Assembly: GCF_028993635.1 (NCBI RefSeq)
Contig: NZ_CP118631.1
Location: forward strand, 4,092,001-4,156,000
DNA: 64,000 bases
Source of the DNA: Mucilaginibacter sp. SJ
GTDB lineage: Bacteria; Bacteroidota; Bacteroidia; Sphingobacteriales; Sphingobacteriaceae
Direction of reading: 5' to 3'
Shown one piece after another: positions 59,748-64,000 of this stretch (the stretch's first letter is position 1; each line of letters begins with the position of its first letter). Position numbers and translations under genes: made by a program. Below the pieces are notes generated by a model. It worked only from the letters and a program-made list of their open reading frames with translations, was not told the DNA's origin and made no database searches.

Positions 59748-60089
59748 TTAACTGCCATTTCTCCTCGGTATTTCGGGCGGGCGTTCCATGCCTTCGGGCC
59801 GGCGCTGCCTTTTTGGTTTGGGCTTAGGCGGTACAGCATCGTCATCAACGGTAGCCGGTTTAGCCTGCCGCTTTGCTTTGGCTATTTCTTTGATTTTTTT
59901 CTTTTCATCCTCCAGTTGCTTCTTGGTTTTGGTAGTAGTATCAGCCGCTAATGAAGTATACGACAACACACCCGGATTTTTGTTACCGGCATGAGTAAAT
60001 GCATCAATGTTTTTTGTAAGGGCATTGGCAAATGATATACGTGTTGCAAATATCAATAACAGGACAATATACGCAAACCACTTTATCAT
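59748..60089 (-). CDS. Secreted Lys/Pro-rich protein, 113 aa
   Basis: A signal peptide (MIKWFAYIVLLLIFATRISFA) is followed by a 40-residue polar stretch, a short charged helix (KKQLEDEKKKIKEIAKAKRQ) and a disordered Lys/Arg/Pro-rich C-terminus (PPKPKPKRQRRPEG). I do not recognise a family. It sits between apbE and the barrel gene, 25 bases before the latter, and may be a small periplasmic partner of one of them. Confidence 0.65.
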   Translation of the reverse strand: MIKWFAYIVLLLIFATRISFANALTKNIDAFTHAGNKNPGVLSYTSLAADTTTKTKKQLEDEKKKIKEIAKAKRQAKPATVDDDAVPPKPKPKRQRRPEGMERPPEIPRRNGS

Positions 60090-60275
60090 TGAGGAGAAGA
60101 AAAGGTAAAAATAAGGCTCAAATAAAGGTCAATTTAAATGTTTACACCAAAATGAGAAAGGTACAACAAATAACAATTCATTTGCAGGAGCACTTGTAAA
60201 AATGCCGATGCAAATGAATTATAACAGATCACAATTATGATGGAAGGTTTATGAGTGTACTTTAATGTTTGAAAG

Positions 60276-61214
60276 TCAGAGAACGATGTCTTTTGACGGA
60301 TAAACCCGGTTTTGGTCATCAATAATAACGCAGGCAACCTGGTTAAGCTGATTGATCATGTATAAGCCGGCATTAACACCTATGGTGAGTATTGGCGTGG
60401 CCAAGGCGTCGGCAAATTCGGCGGTAGGGCTAAGGATGCTCACGCTTGTAATACCGCTAACCGGAAAACCTTTTTTAGGGTTAAATACGTTGGTGAATTT
60501 TTTATTGCTAATGCTTGCATATTTTTCGGCATTAACCGACGTAGCAAAAGCAAGGTTACTGATTTCCAAATCAGCAAAGGGTTGGCTTAGCTGGCTAATG
60601 TCGGCATCGGCAACAGTCCAGGGCTGCAGGTTTGGCTGTAAGCCCCATGCAAGCAGGTCACCGCCAAAATTGATCACGCCGCTGCTTACGCCGTTCATTT
60701 GCAACACAAATTTAGCCCTGTCGGCAGCGTAGCCTTTGCCGTTTGCGCCAAAACCTATGCGCATCCCTTTTTCTTTCAGAAAAACAGTTTGTTTTACAGC
60801 ATCAAGCACTATGTTTTTGTAGCTGGCCAGCGGAAGCGTACGTTTGGCGGTTTTTACCGAAGCGTTTTCGGCAGGGGTTTCGTTAAACGCGTTGTCTGCC
60901 AGGTAAGTAATATCAAAAGCGCCGTAAGTAAGTTCTGATATTTGCAGTGCCCTGTTAATGAGCCTGAATGTTTCACCATCGGCTTTAACCGGGGCAACAC
61001 CGGCATTACGGTTTATGTGGTTGATGCTGCTGTCATCGCTAAAAGCCGAAAGCAGTTTTTCAACCCTGTTAATTTCATCAATGGCAATGTCAATTTGCTC
61101 ATCGGCCAGCAGGGGGTTATTGCCCACTACACTAATCTCAAATTTATCGCCCATTAAACGTATGTTGCGTTTGTAGACTGTTAAATTATCGGTTAAAGTT
61201 TTTATAGCCAGCAT
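60276..61214 (-). CDS. apbE: FAD:protein FMN transferase
   Basis: ApbE covalently attaches FMN to Thr or Ser residues of exported flavoproteins. The 312-residue protein shows MGDKFEISV near the start, the FGANGKGYAADRA segment (about 155-167), and the FAD/Mg-binding VINFGGDLLAWG (about 178-190). A late catalytic region is FNPKKGFPVSGITSVSI. The enzyme normally works in the periplasm, yet no signal peptide or lipobox is evident in this start region. No gene with the FMN-acceptor motif is visible in the neighbourhood, so its target must lie elsewhere. Confidence 0.9.
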   Translation of the reverse strand: MLAIKTLTDNLTVYKRNIRLMGDKFEISVVGNNPLLADEQIDIAIDEINRVEKLLSAFSDDSSINHINRNAGVAPVKADGETFRLINRALQISELTYGAFDITYLADNAFNETPAENASVKTAKRTLPLASYKNIVLDAVKQTVFLKEKGMRIGFGANGKGYAADRAKFVLQMNGVSSGVINFGGDLLAWGLQPNLQPWTVADADISQLSQPFADLEISNLAFATSVNAEKYASISNKKFTNVFNPKKGFPVSGITSVSILSPTAEFADALATPILTIGVNAGLYMINQLNQVACVIIDDQNRVYPSKDIVL

Positions 61215-61625
61215 AATAATAATCTTTTAAGTATCTAAAAATGAACACACAATGCACCGTAAATTACCTTACGCGAGTTTGATCAATTACGCTACATCAC
61301 TCCTTTACAAAAACTAAAGTAGCGGCGCTTTATGAAATTGAGATGAAAAAGGCTTTTTAATTAATATAATTAACTGATTTTGACATTTTTTAACACTTAA
61401 ATGATAAAAAGAGTTAAAGCGGACAGAAGCGCTAACTGAAGAGGGCAGTGTTGAAGCAACATCGAAATAAAATATCTTTTTTCCTCTGCTTTTATAAATC
61501 TTCAGCAGGATATGGTGTTGAAGATCTTGAAAGTAATATAGTCCATATAAAACCTGATTATGTCCATTTATCAGCTTGTTTTATTATCGATAATTACGGA
61601 CCAATTATCAATCAAAGAAAAGTTT
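61215..61625. other. Divergent promoter region of apbE and the GH30 gene
   Basis: About 410 AT-rich bases. A short open frame at 61448-61693 overlaps the GH30 signal peptide in another frame and has no signal or family features. I see no RNA gene or repeat. Confidence 0.4.
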
Positions 61626-63071
61626 ATGAGAAAGAATCAAATCCTTTCAGCAATAGCTGTGGCACTGGCTTGCGCTATTTTGTCCTGTCGTAAAAATGCT
61701 GTGCCTCCTGCACAGCAGCGAGTGAATCAGCCAGTTATAAATTCCGTTCAAAGCGGGGGAAGCATAACTGTAGGAATAGGAAGCCCTCTCCAGAAGATTG
61801 ACCTTATAGGGGCGGGTTGCTACTTTTATAGCGGGCATCTGGTAAACGGGATAACTAATTTTACTGATGCAAGCAACTGGCTTTGGCACGACCTTAATGT
61901 AAACGTTTTTAAAATTGTACTTAGAGCTGATGGAGTGGAGGATGTGAATGATAACACAGACCCGAATAACACAGATTTTTCTAAATTTAATTTTACCGGC
62001 AATTCTAACCTTGTTGATCAGATAACAGCGTTAAAGAAAGCGCAGCTTATAAATCCGGGAATCAAAGTCTGGGCTATTGTATTATCTCCGCCTAAATATC
62101 TGAAGACTAACAATAGCGTTAATAATGGAGGAACGCTTAATGCCAGTGTAACAAATGCTTATAGCGAATTCGGCGAATTTTTGTATGCTCATATTAAAAA
62201 TCTAAAAGACAATGGAATAACTGTTAATTATTTGAGCTTAATGAATGAACCCGATTACCCGTCTTCGGGTATAGCATATGAATCGGCGGAGTTTACCACA
62301 GCTCAAGCCCAAAGTGTATATACAAGCACTGCCGGATGGCTTAAAACTAAATTACAGTCATTGAGTATCGCTGTACCTGTTTTTGCATCTCCGGATTGTA
62401 TTGATGTAACCCATACCGGATCATATGTTTCGGGGCTTAACGCTTCGGGGAACGTAAACCTTTTCACTACTCATCAATATTTCAATAGTTCTGCTGCTAA
62501 TTTTTCAGCAGCCTCTTCATCAGCGGGTGCAAAGGGCCTGTATATGACGGAGTGGCACGCGGGCTTTGGTATGGGAACCACACCGGATGAATTAACGGCC
62601 GCCCTTGACCTGGTTAATAAATTTCACGATGCTTTTAGGGGCGGAGCCAGGGGCTGGCTGTATTTTGAATGGGGTAATCCTGAAACTAATTTTGGCGGAC
62701 TGCTGTATACTCCCTGGGGGGCACCGGCGGTACGAAAGAAAAACTACTACGTTTTTCAACAATATACGGCTAACCTGCTTAACGAAAATTATATTCCTAC
62801 AACATTAGCCGGTATTACGAACTTTGGAGCGGATAACGTAAGCGCTTTTACAACCTCAAACAAGGCCGATATTAATGTAGTTAACTGGAATACCGATCCC
62901 CAAAACAGGGTTAGGCTGTACTTTGGCGGCAATATAAGTACAATAAGGATTTACAGGACCAGTGCAACAGAAAATAACGTGGCGGTTTGGAGCCAGGATA
63001 ATGTGAATCAAAATTATTATGATGTTGATTATGCCGGAAAATCTTTCACTACAGTAAGGGTGACATGGTAA
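61626..63071 (+). CDS. Glycoside hydrolase family 30-like lipoprotein
   Basis: The ATG at 61626 gives MRKNQILSAIAVALACAILSC, a signal peptide with lipobox Cys21, and 481 residues. The (beta/alpha)8 domain has the GH30 acid/base in LMNEPDYP (Glu208) and the nucleophile in MTEWHAGF (Glu309). It is followed by a beta-sandwich side domain ending in TVRVTW, as in GH30 enzymes. Substrates of GH30 include glucuronoxylan, beta-1,6-glucans and glucosylceramide-like bonds; I cannot choose from the sequence. It is monocistronic, surface- or periplasm-anchored, and not part of a SusCD operon. Confidence 0.87.
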   Translation: MRKNQILSAIAVALACAILSCRKNAVPPAQQRVNQPVINSVQSGGSITVGIGSPLQKIDLIGAGCYFYSGHLVNGITNFTDASNWLWHDLNVNVFKIVLRADGVEDVNDNTDPNNTDFSKFNFTGNSNLVDQITALKKAQLINPGIKVWAIVLSPPKYLKTNNSVNNGGTLNASVTNAYSEFGEFLYAHIKNLKDNGITVNYLSLMNEPDYPSSGIAYESAEFTTAQAQSVYTSTAGWLKTKLQSLSIAVPVFASPDCIDVTHTGSYVSGLNASGNVNLFTTHQYFNSSAANFSAASSSAGAKGLYMTEWHAGFGMGTTPDELTAALDLVNKFHDAFRGGARGWLYFEWGNPETNFGGLLYTPWGAPAVRKKNYYVFQQYTANLLNENYIPTTLAGITNFGADNVSAFTTSNKADINVVNWNTDPQNRVRLYFGGNISTIRIYRTSATENNVAVWSQDNVNQNYYDVDYAGKSFTTVRVTW

Positions 63072-63144
63072 TCGGGGCATGAATCTTCCCTTTTCACGTT
63101 CTATAGTCCGTTTTTTGGTAATTCAATTTAAGGTTTTCATAAAC

Positions 63145-63184
63145 AAACGCCTATAGCCCGGTAAAAACCAGGCTATAGGCGTTT
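63145..63184. terminator. Bidirectional terminator between the GH30 gene and lrp
   Basis: AAACGCCTATAGCC (63145-63158) and GGCTATAGGCGTTT (63171-63184) are perfect 14-bp arms, with the inner CGGT...ACC able to extend the stem. It lies between convergent genes. Confidence 0.88.
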
Positions 63185-63203
63185 CAATAATTTGAGTAAA
63201 AAT

Positions 63204-63680
63204 TTATTCCAGCGTTATTTGCCTCCTGATACTTTCTTCAAGCGAAATGAAGGTTTCGGTACGTTGAATCCCTCTTACGCCCTGGATCTGCTCGTTCAAA
63301 ACTTCACGCAGGTGAGTGGTATCATGACATACAATTTTAGCAAAAATGCTCCATTCGCCGGTAGTGTAATGCAGCTCGACAATTTCTTTAATTGTTTTTA
63401 ACTGCTTTACAGCTTCATTATACTGTGATCCTTTTTCGAGGTAAATACCCAGGAATGCAGTGATGTCATATCCTAACTTTTGCGGATCTACCTCAAGGCT
63501 GGCCCCTTTTATTACACCCATCTCCTCTAACTTTTTCATCCGCACGTGTATGGTTCCGCCAGAAACAATCAACTCTTTAGCTATCTCGGTGTATGGAGTG
63601 GTAGCATTTTTCATTAATATTGATAAAATCTGGATGTCAAGATTATCAATTTCTAAATTTTGAGCTTTTCTGTGGGACAT
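63204..63680 (-). CDS. Lrp/AsnC-family transcriptional regulator
   Basis: The 158-residue protein has an N-terminal helix-turn-helix (about 8-65, DNLDIQILSILMKNATTPYTE and VSGGTIHVRMKKLEEMGVI) and a C-terminal ligand-binding RAM domain (about 75-150). The RAM part includes GIYLEKGSQYNEAVKQLK and LHYTTGEWSIFAKIV. These regulators usually respond to amino acids. The gene is divergent from the tRNA-like gene, and its promoter lies in the AT-rich 63681-63750. Confidence 0.93.
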   Translation of the reverse strand: MSHRKAQNLEIDNLDIQILSILMKNATTPYTEIAKELIVSGGTIHVRMKKLEEMGVIKGASLEVDPQKLGYDITAFLGIYLEKGSQYNEAVKQLKTIKEIVELHYTTGEWSIFAKIVCHDTTHLREVLNEQIQGVRGIQRTETFISLEESIRRQITLE

Positions 63681-63753
63681 AAATTTGAATATCTATATTG
63701 AAATACAAGTTTAATTAAAATTCGATTAAAAATAAAATATTTTTGTTGAAATA

Positions 63754-63785
63754 TTTGCAAGAAATAGATAGTCCTATTAAATTTG
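63754..63785 (+). promoter_or_regulatory. Promoter of the tRNA-like gene
   Basis: TTTG (63754-63757) and TAAATTTG (63778-63785) are 20 bases apart and match the Bacteroidota -33 and -7 consensus exactly. Transcription should start near 63792, 40 bases before the tRNA-like gene. Confidence 0.65.
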
Positions 63786-63831
63786 TATCAAGCAAAAGGG
63801 AAATGCTTAATGTTCTTTAAAGTAAAAACAA

Positions 63832-63943
63832 TGTTGGGTGGTGAAATTTTTGGCAGACACACCTCCTTGTCCCGGTGGCGGAGATCATGGAAAACCCGAA
63901 GCGGGCTAACCACTCTGTGAAGGTTCGAATCCTTCCCCAACAG
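63832..63943 (+). tRNA. Class II tRNA-like gene, anticodon position reads GTC
   Basis: TGTTGGG (63832-63838) pairs perfectly with CCCAACA (63936-63942), with discriminator G at 63943 and no encoded CCA. The T arm is perfect: GAAGG, TTCGAAT, CCTTC (63919-63935). The D arm (GTG 63841-63843, CAC 63858-63860) resembles Leu tRNAs (GGTGAAATT...TGGCAGACAC) but with extra T in the loop. The anticodon stem CCTCC/GGTGG (63862-63866, 63874-63878) has a central T-T mismatch. Its loop TTGTCCC puts GTC at 34-36 and C at 37, instead of the usual purine. The 40-base variable region contains the hairpin CCCG-AAG-CGGG. It may be a divergent functional tRNA or a degenerate one. Confidence 0.6.
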
Positions 63944-63958
63944 CAAGTTTAAGTACAA

Positions 63959-63998
63959 AGTCAGAAGTTTTAAGTCAAAAGACTTAGAACTTCTGACT
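63959..63998. terminator. Palindrome after the tRNA-like gene
   Basis: Eighteen-base arms (63959-63976 and 63981-63998) with one mismatch surround AAAA. The arms are built of AAGTC/AGAAGTT words. It lies 15 bases after the tRNA-like gene and could end its transcript, although no U-tract is visible before the window ends. Confidence 0.55.
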
Positions 63999-64000
63999 AA

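Noticed and set aside
61448..61693. 81-codon frame before the GH30 gene
   Set aside because: It overlaps the GH30 lipobox region in another frame and has no signal or conserved motif.
63832..63943. Selenocysteine tRNA or tmRNA
   Set aside because: The acceptor stem is 7 bp, the anticodon position is not TCA, and there is no tag-peptide frame or tmRNA-type Ala acceptor.

Overview
The window reads as chromosome from a Bacteroidota of the family Sphingobacteriaceae, most likely Mucilaginibacter or a close relative. The signs are a SusC/SusD pair, several FtsX-type permease and OMP barrel genes, rpsP with an Ala/Glu-rich tail, FtsH and RecQ of Bacteroidota type, promoters of the TTTG / TAnnTTTG kind, and almost no Shine-Dalgarno sequences. 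The genus call is inference from protein style; no database was searched.

Layout. 1-12.5 kb is mostly housekeeping: a partial membrane protein, rimM and rpsP, a deoxynucleotidase, a PAS/HisKA protein without an ATPase domain, pfkA, a two-part DsbD system, birA, rsfS, ftsH, a LUD protein and a metallophosphoesterase. 12.6-24.4 kb holds a membrane protein/histidine kinase/LuxR-type regulator operon, a radical SAM protein, a zinc-ribbon/Nif3 pair, a YoeB-type toxin-antitoxin pair, an epimerase/SDR operon and an FtsX permease. 24.4-36 kb has murF, recQ and an M14 peptidase, a group II intron with its maturase, and a TonB-linked barrel. This stretch is unusually rich in intergenic repeats. 36-46 kb has a PadR/PspC operon, a susC-susD-DUF1735 locus, a decayed gene, a lipoprotein and DoxX. 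46-64 kb has an M20 peptidase, an NTF2-like protein, a DUF1835 protein, a GHL10 hydrolase, a coiled-coil protein, a five-ORF periplasmic metal-handling cluster, an OmpA lipoprotein, an ApbE/barrel/two-component cluster, a GH30 hydrolase, Lrp, and a strange tRNA-like gene.

The observation I would follow first is a perfect 24-base identity in inverted sense. The 3' untranslated region of the OmpA-lipoprotein transcript (minus strand, 55850-55873, next to its terminator) is exactly complementary to the leader of the susC mRNA (38563-38586, ending 5 nt before the start codon). If it is not a dispersed repeat, it is a ready-made 3'UTR-derived small RNA that would block susC translation. Other points of interest are the class II tRNA-like gene with GTC at the anticodon position, two repeat-derived in-frame insertions inside murF, a 5-bp duplication that splits an outer-membrane protein from its signal peptide, and a group II intron inserted exactly at the foot of a transcription terminator.

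Limits: all family calls come from reading motifs. Start codons are chosen by family N-termini, signal peptides and gene spacing, because ribosome binding sites are uninformative here.
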